A stretch of DNA of 14,265 bases. Source: Dehalococcoidales bacterium (GTDB lineage Bacteria; Chloroflexota; Dehalococcoidia; Dehalococcoidales; UBA3254). Where the stretch lies: the NCBI GenBank assembly GCA_028718465.1, contig JAQULX010000029.1, forward strand, positions 1 through 14,265, read 5' to 3'. Within the stretch, counting starts at the first letter, position 1; each line of letters begins with the position of its first letter. Below, piece by piece: positions 1 through 6,951 of this stretch. The translations under genes and the position numbers were made by a program. The notes under the pieces were generated by a model that saw nothing but the letters and a program-made list of their open reading frames with translations, had not been told where the DNA came from and did not search any database.

Positions 1-810
1 ATGGAGTCAACTGACGCCCTGAACGCTTTATCAAAGGGTATCTCTGATCTGGCTTTGGTAATTCCCGCATATTTTTCCGGCGAGTTCGTCATTGTCGATG
101 TAATCTCGCTTCCCTTTGTCGCTTCCACCAGCACCAGAGCCAGCGCAATCGCCTGGAGAGTGTACGAGAACACACCTGAGGTCCAAAATGCTTTTGCGGA
201 TTACAAAGTGATCTCTATGTGGACGGCTGAACCGATGTATCTGCACGGCGCCGGTAGAAACTATCAGACCCTGGATGATTTTAAGGGGCAAAAAATCCGC
301 TGCAGCGCCGGCCCGTCGACTGACCTGATTAACAGACTGGGTGGCAATGCCATCATTTTCAGTATGGTCGATGCTTACATTAATCTGCAAAAAGGGGTGG
401 TTGATGCCATAGTTATTCCTTCCGAAAGTGCTATGGGCTCCAGGACCTATGAGGTTGCGCCTTATCTGACCTATTTCCCGGGCCCTGCAACGGTCCACAT
501 GATGTTGATGAGCCGGAAAGTATGGGATAAAATGCCGGTCGACATTCAGCAGGCTATTGATAGTGTTAGCCTGGAAACACTATCCCGGCTGGCCGGCGGG
601 GTCAATGACAGAGCCCGCATCGATATGGTCCGGAAGTGCCGGGAAGCCGGAGTTGCTCTGACCGAATATGACGTTCCCGCTGACGAAATAAACAGATGGC
701 TGGAAAAAGCCGGAAACCCGATGCGGCAAGCCTGGGTCAAGGCGATGAGCGAAAAAGGCGTGACCAATGCCCAGTCGATTCTGGATGAAATAATCAGCTT
801 ATCCCGGTAG
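1..810 (+). CDS. dctP: TRAP transporter solute-binding protein, DctP family (5'-truncated by window edge)
   Basis: Extracytoplasmic receptor that would capture an organic acid and deliver it to a DctQM membrane permease. The 269 visible residues match the DctP family: the 'EALSKGxxDLALVIPAYFSGEF..DV.SLPF' type segment near residues 5-40, the central 'DFKGQKIRC' strand with its ligand-contacting Arg near residue 99, 'NLQKGVVDAIVIPSESA' near 127-143, and an amphipathic C-terminal helix. Family members are about 330-345 residues with a signal peptide, so roughly 60-70 N-terminal residues including the export signal lie upstream; the ATG at position 1 is therefore probably an internal Met, not the start. 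No dctQ or dctM follows, so they would have to precede it or lie elsewhere. The ligand cannot be read from the sequence. Family assignment is firm; substrate unknown. Confidence 0.9.
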   Translation: MESTDALNALSKGISDLALVIPAYFSGEFVIVDVISLPFVASTSTRASAIAWRVYENTPEVQNAFADYKVISMWTAEPMYLHGAGRNYQTLDDFKGQKIRCSAGPSTDLINRLGGNAIIFSMVDAYINLQKGVVDAIVIPSESAMGSRTYEVAPYLTYFPGPATVHMMLMSRKVWDKMPVDIQQAIDSVSLETLSRLAGGVNDRARIDMVRKCREAGVALTEYDVPADEINRWLEKAGNPMRQAWVKAMSEKGVTNAQSILDEIISLSR

Positions 811-946
811 TACAGGTAACCGGCGGAGAATGAACGGGAAAGTTGCCTCGCTCCCCCTGTCTGTTCAATTAAAAACCTGGCGGTACATCAACAATGCGAA
901 CTGAAAATGGCAAAGCAGAAGAAGCTCTATTCATGCCAGGGCCTCT

Positions 947-996
947 TATTATTTCGCAATAATACCGGCTCCCGTGCTGCGATTTGGAGCCGGTAT
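947..996. terminator. Two overlapping perfect dyads, possible terminator after dctP
   Basis: A 7-bp stem TATTATT / AATAATA with a 4-base TCGC loop (947-964) runs directly into a perfect 11-bp stem ATACCGGCTCC / GGAGCCGGTAT with a 13-base loop (962-996); the two share bases 962-964, so they are mutually exclusive folds. The GC-rich stem could end dctP transcription, but no clear T-run follows on the plus strand, so terminator is only a tentative label. The rest of 811-1162 holds no gene I can support, only a weaker 6-bp dyad GGACTT / AAGTCC (1048-1077). Confidence 0.4.
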
Positions 997-1162
997 CCAG
1001 TACTTCCTTTCCCGTCTCCTTCATTAATCTTTAATCTTAATTTAGCAGGACTTTCGCATTTGAAATAAAAGAAGTCCACGCCAGCGAGAGCCGGAATACA
1101 GGGGTTGGGAGGGGATCGTTTCAGGGAAAATGAAATTACCCCGGATCTAATCCCGAGAGGTA

Positions 1163-1191
1163 TTGACAAAAATCTATAAATAGCTTAGCAT
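1163..1191 (+). promoter_or_regulatory. SigA-type promoter for the small membrane protein pair
   Basis: A perfect -35 TTGACA (1163-1168) is followed after 17 bases by TAGCAT (1186-1191), a 4/6 match to TATAAT. Transcription would start near 1198 and read into the gene at 1322 with a leader of about 125 bases. The predicted start falls inside the perfect 14-bp palindrome ATCATAATTATGAT (1192-1205). Confidence 0.55.
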
Positions 1192-1204
1192 ATCATAATT
1201 ATGA

Positions 1205-1237
1205 TGTAAACGATTACTTATTATATAAACGTTTACT
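1205..1237. promoter_or_regulatory. Tandem LacI/CcpA-like operators
   Basis: TGTAAACGATTACT (1205-1218) and TATAAACGTTTACT (1224-1237) are two near-palindromes with the central CG and flanking TAAA/TTAC typical of LacI-family operators, and close to the cre consensus TGTAANCGNTNNCA bound by CcpA. The first departs from cre only at the last base. They are 19 bp apart centre to centre, just downstream of the predicted promoter, a position that usually means repression by blocking initiation or early elongation. Which regulator binds is not shown; a local LacI-family gene is not in the window. Confidence 0.5.
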
Positions 1238-1321
1238 TACATAATATCGCTTTTGTGTCCGGTCAGAAAGAATGAGTTCAAAGAAGTGTAAATCGGAATC
1301 CATATCGTCAGGAGATTAAAG

Positions 1322-1540
1322 ATGGGCAAGGTATCCAGAAGAATCAGGGACAAGAACAGGAGCTTCAACTATCAGAATGATATTATCCAATCATCTCAAC
1401 CAGTAGCTGTCAATAAACCGGATGCGGCATGTCAATCTTATGATGCAACCCGGTATATCAAAAATGATTTGAAATGGAGTGCAGTAGCCGGAGGAGTGGT
1501 GTTTCTACTGCTTATTATAGCTTATATCTTTCTGCGTTAA
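1322..1540 (+). CDS. Small C-terminally anchored membrane protein, function unknown
   Basis: A 72-residue protein with a basic N-terminus (several Arg/Lys in residues 1-13), a polar middle and one hydrophobic segment at about residues 53-71, ending three residues from the anchor-side Arg. There is no signal peptide; the layout suggests a tail-anchored protein with its N-terminus in the cytoplasm. AGGAG at 1310-1314 sits 7 bases before the ATG and supports the start. The gene lies 56 bases upstream of another one-span protein of similar design and shares its likely promoter (1163-1191) and operators. I do not recognise a family. It could be a small regulator or a subunit of a membrane complex, but nothing in the sequence says which. 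Confidence 0.7.
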   Translation: MGKVSRRIRDKNRSFNYQNDIIQSSQPVAVNKPDAACQSYDATRYIKNDLKWSAVAGGVVFLLLIIAYIFLR

Positions 1541-1596
1541 GTCCAGCGCGTGATTTTCCAGACAGGCTTAAATTGTTAAATTTAAGGAGATTGACG

Positions 1597-1779
1597 ATGA
1601 GTAAGGAAGAAAAGACTAATAATGATGTCATAAATGAAGCGGAGGCACCTGTCGAAAAAAAGAAATCTTCCTTCGGCCAAAAATTCTTAAATTTTTTGAT
1701 GATGGGCGGGTTTTTATTAATCCTGATCGTAGGCGTTATAATTGCAGTTGCAATTTCGATGCTGGCTCAAGGGTGTTAG
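1597..1779 (+). CDS. Small single-span membrane protein, function unknown
   Basis: Sixty residues: an acidic, Lys/Glu-rich N-terminal half (MSKEEKTNND through EKKKSS) and a hydrophobic span at about residues 32-56, ending in a Cys as the final residue. AAGGAG at 1584-1589, 7 bases before the ATG, fixes this start; an in-frame upstream start at 1474 would overlap the preceding gene and has no such site. Together with the 72-residue protein it forms a likely two-gene operon of tail-anchored small proteins. No family recognised. The terminal Cys is odd and could be a site of oxidation or modification, but this is speculation. Confidence 0.7.
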   Translation: MSKEEKTNNDVINEAEAPVEKKKSSFGQKFLNFLMMGGFLLILIVGVIIAVAISMLAQGC

Positions 1780-2083
1780 GGCTTAAGGTTTATTTTTACG
1801 TGAAATTTTAGCCTGGTGACAGCAGATACTTGTCGCTCAAGACTATTACAGATCAGGCTTGTGGATTTGTCTATGGATTCAGTTAAAGGGCAAAGTACTA
1901 TCTTGCCATATATCAGGCACTCTCCTTTCGAGATTATATTTTACCAATTGCAGAGATTACTATAAAAATAAAAACTGACAGCAGTTGAAGTTGGATCGAT
2001 CTAAGCCAATTCTTGTTAAATGAAGGTATTCACGTATAAAAGCTGGCCAGGTCCGGAAACCAATGCGTAAACCGGAGATACAA
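1780..2083. other. Gene-free gap between convergent transcription units
   Basis: About 300 bases of AT-rich sequence with no supported ORF. Only short, weak dyads are seen (for example AACTG-N4-CAGTT near 1976 and TCCGG / CCGGA near 2052-2077). No clear T-tracted terminator is visible for either the small-protein operon or tspO. Confidence 0.4.
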
Positions 2084-2587
2084 CTAAACGATTGCGGTCT
2101 GTCTCTCAGGCTTGTTTAGACGCCAGATCCCCGTGTTCAGGTAAGAGGCAACACTCACCCATAAAAGATAAGGAACAAGGAGCGCCCCGGCTATCTTTGA
2201 CACCCGGAAAAAAGTGATAGTTGTCGCCAGGATAAGGAGCCACAGTATAGAAATTGTTATGACCCCGCCTCCAATAGACTTCATACCAAAGAAGACAATT
2301 GACCATGCGGCATTAGCCGCAAGCTGTATCCAAAACAGAACAAAAGCCAGCATTGCTCCATCAATATATAGTCCCTTTTGCCAGATTAGGAATACTGATA
2401 TTCCCATCATCGTATAAAGGGTAGTCCAGACTGGCCCGAAAGCCTGGTTAGGTGGGGTATAGGGGGGCTTCTTCAATCTGCCATACCAGTCCGGTATCGC
2501 TTTAAAGGTAAAAATACTACCGATGGCTGCTGCGGCAAAGCTGGCAAAGACACTGACAGCCAGTTTGCTGATATTATTCAGGTCCAT
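2084..2587 (-). CDS. tspO: TspO/MBR family tryptophan-rich sensory protein
   Basis: A five-helix membrane protein of 167 residues, the usual size for bacterial TspO. Visible family signatures are WYGRLKKPPYTPP (34-46), FGPVWTTLYTMMG (50-62), the NAAWSxxFFG block (92-101) and PYLLWVSVASYLNTGIW (139-155), with the family's abundant aromatic residues. Bacterial TspO proteins bind porphyrins or related ligands and have been linked to tetrapyrrole, stress or redox signalling; the role in an anaerobe is unclear. AGGAGG (complement of 2593-2598) lies 5 bases before the ATG. It is a single-gene unit, opposed to the small-protein operon, with its own extended -10 promoter. Family assignment is firm. 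Confidence 0.93.
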   Translation of the reverse strand: MDLNNISKLAVSVFASFAAAAIGSIFTFKAIPDWYGRLKKPPYTPPNQAFGPVWTTLYTMMGISVFLIWQKGLYIDGAMLAFVLFWIQLAANAAWSIVFFGMKSIGGGVITISILWLLILATTITFFRVSKIAGALLVPYLLWVSVASYLNTGIWRLNKPERQTAIV

Positions 2588-2627
2588 AACCGCCTCCTCA
2601 CATCATCCTGTAGCCCTTCTAATCCCG

Positions 2628-2636
2628 ATTATAACA
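2628..2636 (-). promoter_or_regulatory. Extended -10 promoter of tspO
   Basis: On the minus strand the bases read TGTTATAAT, a perfect TGnTATAAT extended -10 element. It lies 40 bases before the tspO ATG. No good -35 is seen at the normal distance, as is usual for extended -10 promoters. Confidence 0.5.
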
Positions 2637-2711
2637 CACCAATCTGGAAGCTCCTGGACTGATGACAAAATATGAATTCGCCAGGCGGTTATGTTGGTAA
2701 AACAAAAAACC

Positions 2712-2749
2712 GGCAACGGATGAATTTGGACCACCGACCGGGGTCTTAT
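2712..2749 (+). repeat. Dispersed 38-bp repeat, copy A
   Basis: Thirty-four of 38 bases are identical to copy B at 11509-11546, in the same orientation. The invariant core ATTTGGACCACCGACC is 16 bases long, preceded by GGCAACGG in both. Neither copy is inside a gene. Such ACCACC-type motifs resemble transposase-binding repeats at ends of IS21-like elements, but that identity is my inference. Copy A is about 60 bases upstream of an IS3-family remnant. Confidence 0.7.
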
Positions 2750-2810
2750 CAGGGCTGTACTCCATAGCATTCTGAGTGGGTTTCTAAAAATTGGACAATT
2801 TTTAAGGTGA

Positions 2811-2993
2811 AAAACTGCTCAACGAGCTTGCCGGGTTCTGGAGTGTCAACGTTTGACCTGCTACTATCGCAATGTCGCGGATGATCAGGCAGTTTTAAAG
2901 ATAAGAATTCGGGACATTGCTCAATCCCGTGTGAGTTAAAGGTATCGGAGAATTCATATCCGGCTGCTGAGGGAAGGTTGGCAGGTCAATTTG
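2811..2993 (+). pseudogene. IS3-family transposase OrfB remnant (HTH_21 region)
   Basis: Reading frame starting at 2811 gives RACRVLECQRLTCYYRN, then DDQAVLKIRIRDIAQSR, then after an in-frame TAA (2937-2939) RYRRIHIRLLREGWQVN. This is the conserved N-terminal part of IS3-family OrfB (the 'RACR..G.SRSTYYYR', 'RIREIA..R..YGYRRIH.LLRREGW' pattern, HTH_21 domain). The stop replaces the conserved Tyr of YGYRRIH, another stop (2808-2810) lies just before the fragment, and the downstream DDE catalytic core is missing. So only about 60 codons of a roughly 280-codon gene remain and the element is dead. I could not define its terminal inverted repeats. Confidence 0.8.
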
Positions 2994-3040
2994 ATTTTAT
3001 GGCAAATACAATGTCACAATAGATGCAAAATCGCTCTAAG

Positions 3041-3117
3041 TCCTGTCCGGAAAATGGGGCAACCTCACTCACATTTTGACCTGGAGTGATTCCTGTCCAG
3101 GAAATTGGGACCACCCT
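3041..3117 (+). repeat. Pair of TCCTGTCC repeats with 50-bp period
   Basis: Two related units start with TCCTGTCC at 3041 and 3091. After it they continue GGAAAATGGGGCAACC and AGGAAATTGGGACCACC, respectively, so each ends in a (G)ACCACC/GCAACC-like motif. The ACCACC end also recalls the 38-bp dispersed repeat. Multiple short repeats near a terminus are a known trait of IS21-family ends, so this may be a solo IS end; no istA or istB is present. Confidence 0.5.
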
Positions 3118-3218
3118 GCTAATAAAACTTGATAAATGAAAATATAAATATAATATGAGTTTTGTGGTAAGTAGTTTATGATGCTCAATATTTATTGAAT
3201 TTATTATACGAGGTTAAT

Positions 3219-4445
3219 ATGAGCAGACTCACAAATAAACGGGATAGGGCTGTACGTCTTTTAACAATTCAACTCGTCTTAAGGCAATATCCAAACGGTA
3301 TAGACATAGAACACCTGGCAGAGAGATGCAGAGTAAGTAAAAGAACAATTTATCGTGACTTGAATGCTTTGGAATCTGAAATGGGTGTTCCTATTTGGGA
3401 GGAAGGAGCGAAAAGGGGGATTACGGAAGGTTATTTTTTACCTCCCATCAATTTCTCTTTAAAAGAGGCGATAAATATATTTTTTGCGGTAAGATTATTG
3501 CATAAGTTTTCTTGCCAGAGTAATACTTGTCTATCTACTACTTTTCTAAAATTAAGCACCATATTACCGCAGTGTTTTAGAAACCAAACCAACAATACAA
3601 TCGAGCATATTGATAATAAGCCTGAGAATTTACGTAAAATAAATAATTTTGATAAATTAATTGAATCTTGGATATCACAGCGCCAGGTAAGAATACTTTA
3701 TAAAGCATTAAAAAGTGAAAAACCGATTGAATATCTTCTTGATATTTACTATATTGAACCCTCTTTCTTGACATATTCTGTTCATATTATCGCGTATTGC
3801 CATTTAAATAAAAAGATATGTGGGTTTGGTTTTGAGCAAATCGTAGGAGAAGTTCAGGTTGAACCCGGCACCTATATAATCCCCGAGCATTTTAGCGCGA
3901 TGGATTACCTTAATTCGGTCTGGGATGTATCTGAAAATGATAGCATTGAAACGATTAAGTTACACTTTAACCCGGAGGCGAGTATTATCGTTAAAGATGT
4001 TTACTGGCATTCATCACAGAAAATTGAAAATTTATCTGACGGTTCAATGATTTTGAAGCTAAGGCTTCGCAATTCAGAAAGTTTCCGCTGTTGGGTAAGG
4101 GAATGGGGAGATTTAGTAAAGGTAATTGAGCCCGAGATATTGAAAAACCAGATAATCGAAAACATTAGATCAACCCTGGGCCAGTATATTTTTCCATTTC
4201 ATGATTTGAATGACGATCAATGGGAACTTATTAAAAATATTTTACCACCAGCAGCGCGAACAGGGCATCCTCGTTCAGACGAGAGGAATAATATCAACGG
4301 CATATTCTGGATTCTGAGGACAGGTGAAAGATGGGCAGATATGCCCCGCAGGTACGGTTCTCGTTCAACATGCAATTCAAGGTTAAAAATGTGGAAAGCT
4401 GATGGTACTTGGGAGAAGATTTTACAGATACTACAGCCGAAGTAA
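3219..4445 (+). CDS. HTH-WYL transcriptional regulator fused to a DUF4096 (IS5-type transposase N-terminal) domain
   Basis: A 408-residue predicted DNA-binding protein. Residues 12-60 form a DeoR/HTH_11-type winged helix with recognition helix SKRTIYRDLNAL (40-51). Residues about 145-225 align with a WYL domain, although the W-Y-L signature itself is replaced (SVHIIAY near 187-193), and 240-320 resembles the WCX extension. Residues 327-402 (LNDDQWELIKNILPP, GIFWILRTGERWADMPRRYG, WKADGTWEKI) are a complete DUF4096 domain, the N-terminal DNA-binding part of IS5-family transposases, with no catalytic DDE part in any frame after it. GAGG (3210-3213) five bases before the ATG chooses 3219 over an in-frame TTG at 3195. 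The gene is AT-rich compared with its neighbours and lies next to IS debris, which suggests transfer. Domain calls are firm; whether it still regulates anything is unknown. Confidence 0.8.
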   Translation: MSRLTNKRDRAVRLLTIQLVLRQYPNGIDIEHLAERCRVSKRTIYRDLNALESEMGVPIWEEGAKRGITEGYFLPPINFSLKEAINIFFAVRLLHKFSCQSNTCLSTTFLKLSTILPQCFRNQTNNTIEHIDNKPENLRKINNFDKLIESWISQRQVRILYKALKSEKPIEYLLDIYYIEPSFLTYSVHIIAYCHLNKKICGFGFEQIVGEVQVEPGTYIIPEHFSAMDYLNSVWDVSENDSIETIKLHFNPEASIIVKDVYWHSSQKIENLSDGSMILKLRLRNSESFRCWVREWGDLVKVIEPEILKNQIIENIRSTLGQYIFPFHDLNDDQWELIKNILPPAARTGHPRSDERNNINGIFWILRTGERWADMPRRYGSRSTCNSRLKMWKADGTWEKILQILQPK

Positions 4446-4844
4446 CTATTTATGAATATCCGACAACCCCCAAAACAAAGTGTGGATAAAATCAATTCGC
4501 GATAATTTAGATACAAAACATGGCTGTGTCAATCGTCTAAAGACTGATCCTCCCATAATTATTTGAAGCTAAATATTCTATTGGAGTGTTCTCGGATGAT
4601 ATCGAGACTTGCCAATTTACGTACAAGGATACCTGTTATTATTTTGTCCGAGCCATCCTTCTAAACAGATCTAGCCTGGATAGCATTGACATTTTAGCTG
4701 ACACAGCTTGTAAGTATAATTTTAAAAAAGCATTTGTTGGTTGGGGTTGGTGGGGTACAAATGTAATTTAATCTCATTACAAGCAACATAATACTCTTTA
4801 TTTTATGATCGATTTTGATTTAAAAAATATACTTGGAGGCAATA
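4446..4844. other. Intergenic leader of the acd-etfBA operon, no supported gene
   Basis: About 400 AT-rich bases. A 61-codon GTG-start ORF at 4586-4771 exists but has no convincing family resemblance and I do not call it. A TATAAT lies at 4715-4720 with TTGACA at 4686-4691, but the 23-base spacing is too long for a normal SigA promoter. A dyad TGTAAT-N8-ATTACA (4762-4781) lies about 65 bases before the dehydrogenase start and could be an operator. Some element here must drive the operon, but none is clear. Confidence 0.35.
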
Positions 4845-6095
4845 ATGGATTTTTCTTTGACTGAAGAACAAAAGAGCCTTAAAGCGCTAGCCCGGGAGTT
4901 TTGTAAAAGAGAAGTTCCGGAAGGACCGATCGCTTCTATTCGTAATTTGCTGGCCCGCCGGGGCACTAAAGACCCCAAGGAACACGTGCCGTGGGACATG
5001 ATGGAAAAATTACATCGAGCGGGATTCAAGCAGCTCACGCAACCTGAGAAATATGGAGGCGGTGGGGCTGGTGCTTTGACAGCTTTCGTGGTCTCGGAAG
5101 AGTTAACCCGCTGCGGCGGTGCTGCCGGTATTGTTGCCAGGCATTTCTTCAGCTCCAGCGAATACCTGAGTGATGTTGCTAATGAACAGCAGCAAGATGA
5201 GTTTTGTCCTCAGGATGCTCAAAATCCGCACTTTTTCCTGGTCAGTGCGCAAAGTGAGGCGGAAGCCTTCGGTGATATTATCTGGCCTTATGAAGGTGAA
5301 GGATCCTCTAAAGTTATGAAGACTATGGCCTACCAGGACGGCGATGAATTTGTAATCAACGGTGAAAAAGCCTGGTGCAGCGGAGGCGCTGCAGCTTCAT
5401 TAATAGTAGTCCATACCCGGACGGATAAGGCTGCTCCGATTTCCAAAGGCGCTACGATGTTTTTTGTGCCTAAAGATACGCCGGGAGTATCAGTGGTAAG
5501 AATTAATGATATCTTCGGTCCTCATCATCTTCCCAATTCCTGTTTGTATTTTGATAATGTCAGAGTCCCTAAACGTTATTTGATCGGAGAAATAAACAAA
5601 GGCTGGGGCTTTATGTGGAAAGGCGTTTACCGTCAGGCTCTGGGTTATTACTCCAACGATATTGGCATGGCTCAGGCTTTATTTGAATATGTGAGGGACT
5701 TTGCCAAGCAAAGAATAGCCGGAGGCCGGCCGATTATTGAACATGGTAATGTAGGTCCTTTAATCTCTGAGATGGCGATAACCATCGAAGCCGCCAGAAT
5801 CCTGTGTTACCGGGGTTGCCAAATGCTGGATGATGAGTATAAAAAAGGGTCTACCGAGCCTAATCCCAGTTGTTCTTTTATGGTAGATACGATTCGGGCT
5901 TATGTGATTAATGCTACGGTAAAGATCTGTACTCTTGCGGCTGAGGTACTGGCTGGACTCGGGTCTACTTCCGAAGCACCTCTGGAAGCCTTTATACTAC
6001 GCGCATTCGGTTCATACCATGCTGAAGGTACTCCCATTTTCCGGTTATATCGAGCCGCCAAACAGATAGATTCGTTTGTACCTACTGGATATTAA
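4845..6095 (+). CDS. Acyl-CoA dehydrogenase family protein (divergent)
   Basis: A FAD-dependent enzyme of 416 residues that would oxidise an acyl-CoA to the 2-enoyl-CoA (or work in reverse) and exchange electrons with the ETF encoded directly downstream. The N-terminal domain begins DFSLTEEQKSLKALAREF; the middle beta domain carries VINGEKAWCSGG (170-181) and FFVPKDTPGV (207-216); the C-terminal helical domain ends in YHAEGTPIFRLYRA, where Glu394 aligns with the catalytic base of MCAD-type enzymes. The usual TEPxAGSD flavin-contacting motif is not seen: the corresponding region (131-165) reads FLVSAQSEAEAFGD and then an unusual stretch. GGAGG (4835-4839) five bases before ATG 4845 fixes the start. 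It is cotranscribed with etfB (13-base gap). The substrate cannot be assigned. Confidence 0.9.
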   Translation: MDFSLTEEQKSLKALAREFCKREVPEGPIASIRNLLARRGTKDPKEHVPWDMMEKLHRAGFKQLTQPEKYGGGGAGALTAFVVSEELTRCGGAAGIVARHFFSSSEYLSDVANEQQQDEFCPQDAQNPHFFLVSAQSEAEAFGDIIWPYEGEGSSKVMKTMAYQDGDEFVINGEKAWCSGGAAASLIVVHTRTDKAAPISKGATMFFVPKDTPGVSVVRINDIFGPHHLPNSCLYFDNVRVPKRYLIGEINKGWGFMWKGVYRQALGYYSNDIGMAQALFEYVRDFAKQRIAGGRPIIEHGNVGPLISEMAITIEAARILCYRGCQMLDDEYKKGSTEPNPSCSFMVDTIRAYVINATVKICTLAAEVLAGLGSTSEAPLEAFILRAFGSYHAEGTPIFRLYRAAKQIDSFVPTGY

Positions 6096-6108
6096 AGAAA
6101 GGGAAGTA

Positions 6109-6915
6109 ATGTGCATGAACATCATAGTGTGTGTGAAGCAAGTGATAGATCCCGAGGCTCCTCCCTCCAGTTTTAAAATTGATGCTGCGGCCAATAAAGT
6201 TCTGCCTCCAGCCGGTATGCCTCCGGTCATCAGTACCTTCGATGAATATGCTATTGAAGCGGCTCTGCGGATTAAAGAGACGCTGGGAGGCAAGATTACT
6301 GCCCTGTCATTGGGCACCAACCTGCAGCGGGATGTCATCAAAAAGCCTCTATCGATGGGTTGCGACGATCTGGTACTGCTGGAAGATCCGGCCTTTATTG
6401 ATGGTGATAGCTGGTCTACAGCCTATGCCCTATCATTGGCTATCCGTAAAATCGGCCAGTATGATCTGATCCTGTGTGGCCGGCAGGCAGCCGACTGGGA
6501 TAGCGGGCAGGTAGGCCTGGGAATAGCGGAACTGTTGGATCTACCCTGTGTAACCCTGGCTCGCAAGGTGGAGGTAGCAGGCAGTCAGGCTCGGGTAGAG
6601 AAGGTGATACCGGATGGTTATGAAGTGATTGAGGTGAGTCTACCGGCCGTGATTACCCTCAGTAATGAGCATGCTACACCTCGTTATCCCAATGTCAAAG
6701 GCATCATGCTGGCTAAGAGGAAAGAGCCGATTATCTGGAAGCCGGCCGATATTGGGGTTGGTCCGGCTCAGATAGGAGCCTCTGGCCGCAAGACCCGGCT
6801 GCTTAAGCTGTACCAGCCGCAAAGGGATACTAAGTGTGAGATTGTAAGTGGGGATAGCCCTGAGGAAGCGGGCACTAAACTGGCTCAGCGCCTAAGGGAA
6901 GCCAAACTCTTTTAG
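6109..6915 (+). CDS. etfB: Electron transfer flavoprotein beta subunit
   Basis: EtfB forms a heterodimer with EtfA and passes electrons between acyl-CoA dehydrogenases and a redox partner. The protein (268 residues) opens with the typical NIIVCVKQV strand, contains the DEYAIEAALRIKE segment (45-57), SMGCDDLVLLED (82-93), and the nucleotide-binding block GRQAADWDSGQVG (124-136), ending with a basic tail. This block resembles the GRQAxDxDxxQVG of flavin-binding, possibly bifurcating, EtfB more than the DDDxNQTGQ of AMP-binding aerobic ones. AAAGG at 6098-6102 is spaced 6 bases from ATG 6109 and 12 from the in-frame ATG 6115; the family's usual first residues (MNIIVCVKQV) would favour 6115, so the start is uncertain by two codons. 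It lies 13 bases after the dehydrogenase stop. Confidence 0.95.
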   Translation: MCMNIIVCVKQVIDPEAPPSSFKIDAAANKVLPPAGMPPVISTFDEYAIEAALRIKETLGGKITALSLGTNLQRDVIKKPLSMGCDDLVLLEDPAFIDGDSWSTAYALSLAIRKIGQYDLILCGRQAADWDSGQVGLGIAELLDLPCVTLARKVEVAGSQARVEKVIPDGYEVIEVSLPAVITLSNEHATPRYPNVKGIMLAKRKEPIIWKPADIGVGPAQIGASGRKTRLLKLYQPQRDTKCEIVSGDSPEEAGTKLAQRLREAKLF

Positions 6916-6951
6916 GGTGTAGGCCGAGATAAAAACAAGGAGAACATGAAG

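Noticed and set aside
927..1169. 80-codon minus-strand ORF over the dyads downstream of dctP
   Set aside because: No ribosome site, no domain resemblance, and it covers hairpins and part of the promoter of the next operon.
4586..4771. 61-codon GTG ORF before the acyl-CoA dehydrogenase
   Set aside because: Tested for a continuation of the IS5-type transposase and for other families; no convincing match and a poor start context.
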